Shown in pieces: positions 42,054 to 54,000 of a stretch of 64,000 bases of DNA. This DNA is from Yponomeuta sedellus (lineage: Eukaryota; Arthropoda; Insecta; Lepidoptera; Yponomeutidae), in the NCBI GenBank assembly GCA_934045075.1, contig OW203724.1, positions 7,055,473-7,119,472 on the forward strand. The letters are read 5' to 3'. Below the pieces are notes generated by a model. That model worked only from the letters and a program-made list of their open reading frames with translations, was not told where the DNA came from and did not search any database. A program made the position numbers and the translations under genes. Position 1 is the first letter of the stretch; each line of letters begins with the position of its first letter.

Positions 42054-45004
42054 AATGTTATTCGATTATCATATTTTTTAAAACTCCATGGCTGCAGTCC
42101 TTTTATAACCCTTTTGACAAAAAAATATGCACACAGACTTCCTAGTAATAAAATTAATACCTCTGCTAGAGTCATGAACACCGACCACCTCTCTATCTTG
42201 GATCTAGAACTCTAGTGTCTATCGATTGTTAGGAAGGAAATAACGGCTTTCATTATACCCTCGTGTCAGGTTTAAGGATAATACTTTTGTAGAGCCATCA
42301 GTAATGTGGTCTGAGGTCAACATTTTGTCGTGGAAGGTCCGTTGCATTATACCTTACAAGGTCCACGTACGACATTGTGGCCTATCTATGCCATAACTAA
42401 AGAGAATATATTATCGTGTTTCTTGGCAGGATTTTTTGTTACTGACCGAGGCCATTCGAATAAATTAATATATAATTGTACCAGCGGGAATTGAACCCAT
42501 GGCCTCATTGTTGAACCGACCCATGCTAACCCGCGTCCAACGAGGTAGTTTTAAAATGTCATTACAGTATCGCCATTGCTATAACTAAGTATGATTGCGT
42601 CTATTATCCTTTTACCTACAACCTAGCTCGTACTAAGTGTAGAAGTAGGTAGAGTAGTGAAAACTCAAGAAGTCAACCTATCCAAGAAAAATATCTACCA
42701 AGACACTAAACACTGGAAGTGTCGAACATTAATCACTGCCATGTCACGCGTATGTTTTCACTTTATTTTTACATAAAGATGCTAATCAGCCGGATAAAGG
42801 TTTAGCTACATTACATCGAACCGGGGCCAAACCGCCGGTATGCGCCGACGTACAGGCCCTAGAGATTAATACTTACATAGTTTTTCAATAGAACGATATA
42901 AGCACGACAATAGTTGTTATTTGCCTCAATTTGGTAGTCTACAAAGCAATAGCAATACATTGTCATTCCAGGGGTAAAACCTGCGCAAATTAAATAGGCA
43001 TCTCTCGCGATGAAGATTGAATCGCGCGAGATGCCGAGTTAACTAGCAAGGCTTATACCATTGCTCTGCGATTGGTTACTAGACTACCGATAGTGTGAAT
43101 GAAACGATCATTACCGGACTACTATGACTCTATTGAACAACTATGCACTTTGGAGACTCGCCCCCCAGGGCAAGTGGACCCGTGACGGTTGTTCACTAAA
43201 GATCCATCGAAATCGTAGGTCACCGGTGATTCACGTAGCCGAGCCGCGGCCCCATGTCGTCCGTCACAGCCCCGGCACGTTGTAATATGCGTAGACCTTA
43301 CAAGTATAGATACAGCGGTGGTAGCACAGTAAGTAGACCAGTTGCTTTAGTTGTGTGAGGTTCTGGGTTCGAACCAATTTTCTGGCAGACTTGAATAACT
43401 TGAATTTGCTGTAGCGGTGACTCACTAACTGTCAAGAAAACCTAAGAGCAAGAGGCTCCGCGCTTAAAATTGCCAGTACACCGTGGAAACCCTCTAACTC
43501 TGAGAGAAGTATCCATTCACCTGCCTCTTGTGGGACGTTAATTGACGGCTTAATATTATTACCTATTTAACAAAGGTATGCAAATAACCACGTATTGCAA
43601 CAAACGTAACTGTCGCTTTCATAATGCAAAAAAATATACCGGATAACTCGTGTGGATATATAATGAGGTGGTATTTCTCGGCTATACCGTGAATTATCGT
43701 CGCCCGTATGTTTGGTAATAGTTTAGAGCTTAGAGAAGTACAGAAGTTGAGCTTGGTTTTATTATATGTAAACAAACGATAGTGATCGGGACCATTATCA
43801 TTTTGTTACCGAACTTGGCTTTACCGATTTTTATTATTTTTTGCATATATTTGGAGGTCTGAGTATAGCTCGTGGGAAATTAGTATGACAAAATAACGTT
43901 TGCGGTCAGCTAGTCTAATATACATATAAAACAATCGTGTCACAGTGTTTGTTCTAGAACTCCTCCGAAACGGCTTCACCGATTTTTGTGAACAAATAAA
44001 CAAATATGCAAAAAGTACGTTTGCGAGCTCAGCTAGTTTTAAAATAAAGTTTGTTTGATTTGTTTATAGATAACGTCACTGAAAAAATGTAGTGCAACCA
44101 TTTATTTTAACGATGATAGTTATAAACCTCAATTTAAATATACCTACCTTCTATACCAGGCACAGGATTCGGTCTATTCCATGGGATGCAGACCCTATCC
44201 CAACGCCTAATCCTTGTATAAATACATTCTTTGTCTATGATCTCAGACACATAACAATGACTGGTAATTTCACCTATCTAAAAGTATAACATGCCACTCG
44301 ACGCTCTATAAATAATCCAACATATAGGTATGTAGAGTCCACAATGTCTGGAGCAGTCCTTTCGTCTGTTCCTATTCGCCTTTTAGGGCGTTGAACGTTA
44401 TTTTGCTTGGTTGGTTTCACTATCGTTGGCGAGTCGTCACCGTCACTCCATTGTAAATTGTGGTCCGCGAGCCATAATAAACAGCAAGGTCATGCCGGCG
44501 TGGCGGGAGGGGCACCTGACTACTGATGCACTTCATGTTTTCAGTTGACACTGCGGCTTGCGAAGCCTCTGACTGGTCGATGTCTCAGCTTCATGAAATA
44601 AAAAAGAAACGAAGCCTAGTATGCATAACTAATTGACATCGTCCTAAAATAAATTGTAAAATAGTTGAGGGACCAGAACAGTAGAGCGTTACCAAGCTAC
44701 ACTTTGCAGCATGTTTGGACAGTTGTTTAGTGTTTACTTACATTGTTAAGAGACTCGGCAGTAGAAACCTTCATTGAATCCTCAGGGTTGCCCGCGGAAC
44801 GATGTTAATGTGGATTCGCGCGTGACAATTCAAACGTAACGTAGTTATTTACCAGCAACCATGCGTGCGACTTCCTGAAAAGTGATTGTGCCAGCAAAAT
44901 GAATCTTCGTTCGATACAAGTTGCTAGGATGACCGTGTGAATTTGTTTGAGGGCAAACGGGAATAAGTTGTGACTCTTTCGCGGTAGTTGATAATATCAG
45001 TGAA
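42054..45004. other. spacer upstream of the PAN-ZP gene
   Basis: No coding exon recognised. Fragments of tRNA-like repeats are visible at 42475-42545 (GGGAATTGAACCCATGGCC, inverse) and 43316-43400 (AGCGGTGGTAGCACAGTAAG, GGTTCTGGGTTCGAACC, plus). A common CTCCTCCGAAACGGCTTCAC block lies at about 43950. The last few hundred bases should hold the PAN-ZP promoter and leader; I cannot point to a specific element. Confidence 0.4.
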
Positions 45005-45053
45005 ATGAAGTCCTATGCAATAATTGGCGTGCTCGTATGCATTTGCTTTGAAG
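45005..45053 (+). CDS. PAN-ZP exon 1 (signal peptide)
   Basis: ATG with context TGAAATGA opens MKSYAIIGVLVCICFE, a clear signal peptide. Donor GAAG/GTAAGT, phase 1. It is supported by in-phase joining to exon 2, 4.2 kb downstream. Confidence 0.72.
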
Positions 45054-48000
45054 GTAAGTACTTACTGGATTATTTACAATAACCGGTCCATCTCTACATT
45101 ATACGAATTAATTTGATTGCTGGTTTTAGATTTCCAGGTACTGTCTTCTCAGGTACATTCTAGGTGACATTGCAATGAAATGTAATGTTGATCTGCTGAC
45201 AACTGTACCATCATGTATTGCTCCACTTTAAAAGACGTCTTCTCTATTATTTTGTTATTCATTGCTTCTTAATCAGGCCATAAATCATAGTACCTAGTAT
45301 AGGTAAGTATTAGGACTAAATTTGTCTTTTTTAAAGGTATTTCCATTTCAAACTTGGAGAAAAACTGTAAAGTGTAGGTTTGTCTAAACAACTTAGTTCT
45401 TTAAATTTTTCCACAGACATTTTTACTGAATATCAAGTTTTACATTATTTTATTAGGGGTTTAGGTACGCACTCTACTTATTAATCACATGGTAATTCGT
45501 TATCCTGCATAGAGGAATAATAATATCTTAGTAATGTATATTCGTTATCTATCAGACTGCACAAAAACAAAGCAAAAAACGTCGGAGTCATAAAAAAATA
45601 AGTATAAAAAATGGAATATGAAAGCAAAATTTCTTGTTCGTGAGAAACTCTAACCAACGTGTTTTAGTAATGGCGTATTTCATAGGTAACCATGCAATCT
45701 TATCCATCTATCGCACGGGATAGCTACCTCCCATTCCCTCAGATGGACTAAAACCGACCAAGTGCGAGTTGGACTCGCGCGCCGAGAGTTCCGTACCACC
45801 ACACTTTTTTGTACATATTTAAAGCTTTTAGTGAGTCCGACTCGCTTGGCCGTTTTTTTATTATTTGTCATTAGATTATATAAGAAGTCCCACAATTACG
45901 CAAAGTTTAATGCCAGTATGTATTATGTTTTTACGATAGAGCCTAAAACACATTTGTTGTATGGAGAACCCCCTTTATTTTTATAAGTTAGGTAATCCGG
46001 CGTAATAATACATATTACGTAAAAAAAAACAACTGCCTATTTATTACGGTTCTAAAGATAGAGCTGCCTTAAAGCATGTGATTAAATGATTTATCTGTCT
46101 ATCTAAAGTAGTGTTCCGCAGACTTATTAAGATACAACAACAAAATTTGTAAATTTCTAATGTACACCATTTTTTTACTACAAAATGTTCTATTCTAATT
46201 TTGATAAAAAAATTATTTTATTTATAATACTACTTCGCTAAAAAGTGTATCTTAACAGCCCTAGATATTTTTAGTATTTATTTGCTTGCCTTTCTTTCTT
46301 ACTTTCTTACTTTCTTACTTTATTTACCTAGAGCTAAAACGTACTAAAATATAGCATTTCCTCTACAAACGATATTTTTCAGCCAAAAGTAGTATTAGTA
46401 TTTTTGCACACTGATGTCTGCGGTACGCCACCAGTGTGTCGCAGCACACATTTTGCGCAACACTGCTTTAAATGTCCGACGGACGGACAGACAAACATAC
46501 AGCGGAGGCAAAGTAATAGGGTGCCGTTTGGCACCCATTGGGTACCGAACCCTAAAATCCATCACGCGTGATTACTGCACATTACTGCATTATCTGCTGC
46601 GGATTGACCTATTAAATTGCCGTTTAATCGCATAATATTGGTAATGCGGTCGTTAATCCATTATTTTATTACCGCACGAATAGATAACTCGTTGTAATTT
46701 CTCACTAACTGAGTCATCCATTGTCGCTTTTGCGACTTATTGTTCTGGGCCCGGAACAATAGACGTAGCCGCGCTGGTTGCGTCGATTAATGCAAACATT
46801 ACGTATTCCGCTGCAATGCAATTATCTGAGCTGGACTAGGACACGGAAACCACTATCATTAGTTAGACCACCACGTTCGCCGTGAACTGGGAGCTTAATT
46901 ATTTTTATTTAGGAGTCGAGGTGTTGAGAATCGCGACAAACCACTGACGGTGACTGAAACGAAATATCGAAAATATTAAAATAAATCGTAGACTGCCTCG
47001 TTGGTCTAGCTATTAAGGCGCTTTGCAAAGAGCGGTGGTAGCGGAGCGGTGTAGAACTCCGGCTTCTCGATCGAGAGGTCGTAGGTTCGAACCCGGCATG
47101 TACCAATGACTTTGTTTTCTAAGTTATGTACATTTGTGAAATTATAGTAGCAATACTACTCGCTGACTGTGAAGGAAAACATCGTAAGGAAACCCTAGTT
47201 TCTTGAGGTGTTAGCGTACCTCAGCGCTTGTTACGTACAATGGCCCAACTATGAGGCTAAGTGCGGAAATCTCAGGTCTAACTAACTAACTAAGGCGCTT
47301 TGCTACCAAGACAGAGGTCGTGGGTTCGATTCCCACTGGGGGTCGCCGTAGATTTGGACAAGTGGCCTCAGTCTGGGTGTACCTCTGACGACCTCTGTGG
47401 CGTAGCGGTAGCGCGTCTGCCTACCATGCAATAGGTCCCGGGTTCGAATCCCGGCTGGGAACAAAAAAAAACCCAGGTCTTGGATGTTTACATGTTTGTG
47501 ATGTCGGTGTTTCTGGTTCCCACGACACAGGGTATCCTAGTGTGGGGCCAGAAGAAATGTATGTGCTTGTATGTAAATGTTGTTGTTGTATTTTCATATT
47601 TGTGATGTCCTTGCCTAGTTTCCATACTACAGGGTATCCTAGTTTGGGACCAGGGATTGTGATTGGAATCAAGGGATTGTGTTGTGTGAAAGTTATTTTT
47701 TAATTTATTTATTATCATAAACACCGACGATCGCTTTCTGCGTTTTTAGTGTCTTAATGTTCTGAAAAATATATATAGCGAATATGGGTGGAAGGGCTGG
47801 TAAGGGACGTCCCAAGCTAACATACTTCGACCAAATAGGGGATGTATTATCATAGGGGAAGATAAAAAGTACCCGGAACCAGCGTGCGTGCATCCAACGA
47901 CTAATGAACGTTGATAAGGGCATGGTGATCTGTCAAGTGGCAATCCCTGGTCTCTGCCTACCCCTCTGCGATACAGGCAAATTACCTTTAAAATCGAAAT

Positions 48001-51000
48001 ACGTATTACCTATATTATTGAAACATGTAAACATGTACAATTATTTTTTTGTCCTATTTTTTCTCCAAAAATCAGGATTTTTGACTTGTAACTTAAGTCG
48101 CAGTTTTTGTGGTACTTTGAATAAAACCTTTTAGTTTTTAATTTGATCTGTTGATGTTTATTTTGGAGTCGTGCCCAATATGTACGTGCTGATCTGGAAT
48201 TGGCACCGACTTCAAGATCCATCCAGATATTGTTTGCGTTTTAGAGTATACCTATAGTATTACCTTAATTCTATTTGAGTATTAAACATAAAAATTTTAT
48301 TTACATAAAAAATAAACGAGAGGGCAAATGAGCTTGCAATTTTTTGTTTGGAGTAATTCTTGTAGAAGCGATTAAAGAATGAAGAAAAAGGATGTGACTG
48401 CTAGAACCAGCAAAATAACTAAGTACTTTAAAATAGTTTTATTTTGGTATTTTTATGAAACGTTTTATTTACATCCAGGGGAACCTTTACATTTTTACTT
48501 TTGACGTGATAATGTCAAACTCAATGGCTTAATAATTCTGATTTTTAAACCACGCTGCACTGTTGTGTGTACTCTTTCCGCGTCTCTATCTAGAAAATAA
48601 GATCCATACACGCATAACTACACTAAAGGTCTTATTTAAAAAACACGATTCCTCAATACACTACATACTTAGAGGCAATTTATTTGATCTATGGTTATGT
48701 TTTTTCCTTGTAAAATCTTCATCACAGACGATTTTTTGAAGTGTTTTAAGCAAGAATAACGTTTTAAGGGATTGTGTTTATATAAATAAGGCGGAAAGTC
48801 TTTACAGTGATCGTGGCAAACCCTTCTTCCTACTGGTAATTCTGCAGGTTAATCGATTTCGCAATGTTCATCGAATTGTCATAGTAGGCCATGAATTTTA
48901 ACAACCTATTTAATTTCACCCATGCCGGGACTCGAACCCGCGACCTCTGGCTAACCGTGCCAGAGGTCGGTTGTCCTTAGCACGGTTTAGTGCATTAAAA
49001 AGAATATAAGGCCATGAATTGTTGTCATGTGAAACAGACCCCCGTTCGCTGCATATCCCTTCGAGACACAGGTGAGTATTGTATGTAATTATGTATGTAT
49101 CCTCTCGTCCTATCCACAAAGCTCTCATAGGAAACCATTAGGTATCGCTTGTTCGTCCATGGCACGTTGTAAGTTGTCGTTTTAGACAAGACACTTTGCA
49201 GGTCAACTCTCAAACGATTCTGACCTCAATTCCTTGGCCCGCAGCGACCAAAGCGCAATGCAGCGGTGGGCTGGCGCCAACGTTCAGTCGATGGAGCGGC
49301 GTCACCCCGGAGCGGCCCACCCCCGTCTTCATCTACACGGCCAGCAATGAAGAGACCTCCCTCACTGGAGCTTGCCTAGCCCGCTGTAGAGAGTTGCAGG
49401 TATTTTTATCATGTTCAAGTATTTTATACATTACTGGCTGACCCTGCAAACGTTGTTATGCCATATTAATTTCACGCCAACGACCTATTCTCATATCTAG
49501 GTACCAACATCACAAAAAAATATCATAAAAATCTGTGAAGCCGTTACGGAGGAGTTCGATAACTAACTCTGTGACACGAGATTTTTATACATTAGATAAA
49601 AATTAAATGAATTGTTAGATTCACACAAAAAACGCCGTTTTAAGGTCTAGTAATAGTTTAGTAGGTGTATATTTATATTAGGTATATTTTAACGAAATAC
49701 ATTCCGAGCAATGTGACCGTACAATACGTTGCCACAACTCATATATTTTTAGTCTACCTCAATAAAGGAGGAGGTTATTTATATAATCCAGTTGAGTTTC
49801 GGACATTTCTCGAATGACTTTCGAATCTTCTTAACAGATAATTTTTTAGCCTCTAAATAGGTTTTTTAAAGATACATTCTCATTCCTAGTATTTTCGTCG
49901 GGTGACTGAGACTCTTGTACCTACAGGACAGGTTATTTGCGAGGCAGGTCAGCTCCTGTATTACCCGCACAAAATCCTGAACGATTCCAACCGTAGGTAT
50001 AAGCGTCAAATTTCCTGCTAATAGCCACGGTAAACGTCAGGGTTCCCGTTCCGACAGGATTTGATACGCTTAATTAAGCTACTCTGAAAAGTTGGGCAAA
50101 TGACAAATACCTACCAATATTTTATCGTTATTTACAAAAAAAATGATTTTCACGATCGATAATAATCGAGAAAAAAAATCGTTGCCCAGCCAGTAATCAC
50201 TTAAAAATACTTTCAGATACGGTATTTTTTTACTGATATTGTGTCCTAACATAATTGAAGAATGTTGTAGTCTATCTGTGCAACCCATGAAAGTCACTCA
50301 CTGTTGGGGGTAGGGTTCTTTACCGTGACGCTAACCTCGCCGGTTGTCTGCCAATATCGTCCATTGTCTTTCTGCCACCTTCTTAGGCGCTTTGGGCTGC
50401 TAACTAGCGTCACCAATGGATTAAAAATCATAACTTGTTTTATAATACGTTTTTTTAAAGCGTAAATGTCTTAATATCTAAGACTAGCCTTTGTGCATCT
50501 ACTTAATGAGATGATTTATACAGCGTCCAGTGGTATCTTCACTCACACTAGATGGGTGATGGGACCACTCCGACGCTGTAGTGCCTGGGACATAGTTTTT
50601 ATAGATGGTGTAGGCTTGCCCAGCACCTATACCATCCTGACAGCTTAGTCGGCCTAGCCCACAGGAAAGACTAGTCAATACGTGCGGAGCCAACCAAGCC
50701 GCGGGTTTCCTCACAATGTTTTCCTTCACAGTTAGCGTGTGGTATTGCGACTACAAATTCGCAAATGTACGTAACTTTGAAATCAAACAAAGTCATTGGT
50801 ACATGCCCGCACTCGGGATCGAACCTGGGGTTCTCGCTTGCCAGTCCATGGTTCTACCCACTGAGCTACCACCGCTTAATATCTATGATAACTATTTTTG
50901 AACATATAGCCTAGAACGTAGTATCAGCATCCTAGGCCTTTTTAGCTGAAATCGTTTAAAGTCCTAGGATATTGATACTGTTTTCTCGGCTCTAAAAATA

Positions 51001-54000
51001 TGCTCTAAAAATAAGACTATGGTCTAAAAATAGTCATTACACATAATTAAGGTTTTTGATGTCCGTCTAACCTTATACCCCTTCATCTCCACCTTTATTG
51101 TACGCCTAATATATGTTTTACCAAGCCGTCTGTCTGACTGAAGGACTGTGCGGCTGTTGCGGTGGCCTTCGGCCGGGGGAGCTGCACAGGGGTCGCCGCC
51201 AGCGCCGGCGAAGAGCTACGAGTCGACAACGACGGCGCCTACTTCCAGAAGATCTGTCTCGACTGTGAGTAGACATTCATTCTTTCGCAGACGACAATAT
51301 AATAAGCTTTTATCCAGAGTTAGCATAAAGACTGACATAGAGCTTGTAAGCTTTTAGAACTTAGGCGATGACGTACTTCCCTTTGCAGTGACGTTGATCC
51401 GGTTTAGTAGTGCAGATTCTACTTTTTTGCTTTAAAGATTAACAAAAGCAGTGTAAGTTTTATTTATAACCAGCTGACCCAGCGAACTTCGTACCGCCTA
51501 ACAGTCGATTCTTACATTTTTCTCTCCGTAAGAACCATCCTCGTACTTCAAGGAATATTCTAAAAAAAGAATTAGCGAAATCGATTCAGCTGCTCTCGAG
51601 ATTTGCGCTTACCAACACATTCAGCGATTCATTTTTATATTATAGATTTGGTACATTTTATACTGTGAAAACCATTGAATTTTAAGTAGAGACTTACTTA
51701 AAATTCAATGGTGAAAACTATCGATTGTCACTCAGTACCATATTAACAAGTATCTACTACTAAATTACGGTATAATAATAACCAACGTATCAGGAATACT
51801 TACGTATCGATAGTTTTTGCGGATCTCTATATAAAAATGTTAGAATGTGCGAGGGCGACGAGAGACTTCATCATCATCAAGATCAGCCCATTATGTCCCA
51901 GGCGAGGGGCACGGGTCTCTTCCCTGAGGAAGGTATAGGCCATACTCCACCACGGGGGCCAAACACGACTGTCAGAAGTTTTCAAGCCGCCCTAAGGCCT
52001 CTGACTTGGCTTAAGGAACGCCATCTATCGACGAGAGACTGACCAGTAGTCTATACCATATTTTGCCTGTCCACTTGTCCAGTGCCAGCTTCGTGTAGCA
52101 ACCGATGGTGGGTGCTAGAGGTCACGCCCGGCTACCACCTGCACTCGGAGGGAGCTCACCGCAAGATGCTCAACGCTACCGTGCAGGAGTGCTACGCGGC
52201 TGTGCAGACGCCCAACAGCGAACGACTTTTCAGGTGAAAATTCCTCCTTAAAGCCGCGTGTTTACGATAGCTTGTTACGCTCGAATAGGACTGGCAATCT
52301 TAGTAGTTCACACTTTTTGTGATGTACCGATATCTTAGTGAATTTCTTTTCAGTTTTCGTTACGTTTCAGATTTTTGTTGGAAATGGTGCCAATGGTGTT
52401 ATTCACTGCTACGTACGATAAAAGTGGTATCCAATATACCTGCCTGTACGTAATAAAGAGAATATTTTAAAGAGGTTCGAAATTCACTGATGCCGGTGAG
52501 TCGCCCATTAGCTCAGTTGGAAGTAGCGCTGGCACGGATAGCCAGAGGTCGCGGGTTCGAATCCCGGCATGGGTGGAATTTTTAGCCTCTAAATAGGTTT
52601 TTAAAAATTGTCCTCAGCACGGGTTAGTGCATTAAAAATAATATAATGGTATCCAATATGTTTATCGTGGAACTTTAACAGTAAAAATAAAAGAGAAAAA
52701 AATATGGATACGGAAATAGAAACCATACAATGTTGTCCCAAATAAATAAAATAAAATAAAATTTCACATCTTGCACACAACACTTTCTCCATACAGCTCC
52801 ATAAACTTGAACATTTCAATAACCTTTTTTTTCTCAAACGAAGCCTTTAAGTTTAACGAGTTTTACCTTTGGTCCAAATATTGAACTTAGCCTATTGTTA
52901 GTATTTAATATCTAGCAATGATTACCTAGTACGTTATATTAGAATCCATATCAATGGATTATCCAGCCGCGATGCTATCGCGTTCAGAATGCTATTGCCG
53001 CTCCCGCATATTCTGCTCAGAATGATGCTGACTTTTTTCTCCAGATAGCGTCAAAACCATCTGTTTTTTATTAAACGATTTATGAAACGCAGGAATTTCC
53101 TTTATTCGCACATTTTTGCTGGTACACCCGACCGATCAGCTCGGGTGTGGGCGTGGTGGGGCGTCGAGTCGTTGTTTTTGGACGTGATAAACGTCACTGT
53201 CTTATTCCTATTCTGCAGATCAGCCCAGTGGATCGGTAAGGCCGACTCGGTCGATGCAGAGCTGATCCAAACGTCGGGCCGCGCGGTTGGCAGCTGTGTC
53301 CTCAACGCTGAAGACAAGTTTACAGAGCCCGAGTCATACCGGGTGGCCAACTACCAGACCTTCTACTTGGAGAATCAGTGCCGGCACGATTGTAAGTCAT
53401 CTCTTAATGATTCGATAGTTTTTCTTTATGATTCACGATACTCATATTATAGTTGTAAATTAGACTGGTCTAATCGCGATTATTTATTAGGTAAAACGAC
53501 GTAATATACAGGGTGTCTCATTCAAATCGGTCAGTATGGGAAAGTCTGAAACTATAAGACATACGAAAATCTGTTCTGAGGAACCATGTCATAGATTTTA
53601 AAAACAAGAAAAACTGCATTCATACATTTTAAAAAACATCTGTACTCCGTTCGGGAATCGAACCCGATTGTTTTGAAAAAAAAAAAAAAAACTTCTATTA
53701 ATCAAACACTAACAATCAATTGAAAAGCCCACTTAAACTAAGTATGTAGATACTTATTTAAAGATTAAGATCGTACCTTAACGTGTTGAATATTGTATTG
53801 AAAAAGGCGGCGGTCACTTCGAGCACCTACTAAAATAAATTAAAGTATGTGAAAACAATGCATTTTATTCATTTTAGACATCATGTTTCATACAGACATT
53901 TACTGCTTAAGACCTTCACAGTCGATATCTAAATAGAAATAGTGTAGGTTTTTTTTTCAAAACTACCGGGTTCGATTCCCAAACGGAGTACAGATGTTTT

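Larger units (their letters stand above)
45054..49244. other. PAN-ZP intron 1, repeat-rich
   Basis: Long first intron. It contains the lepidopteran-type repeat (45750-46555), the nested SINE-E/SINE-A pair (46991-47385), SINE-D (47391-47690), a LINE 3' end (47736-47985) and a SINE-B hairpin (48898-49008). I recognise nothing at 45054-45749, 46556-46990 or 48000-48880. Confidence 0.5.

Noticed and set aside
51671..51712. microRNA precursor
   Set aside because: The stem is only 18 bp with a 6-base loop and no longer imperfect stem outside.
53082..53504. 140-codon single-exon gene
   Set aside because: Only 53219-53391 is coding, as PAN-ZP exon 5; the rest is intron read-through past the splice sites.
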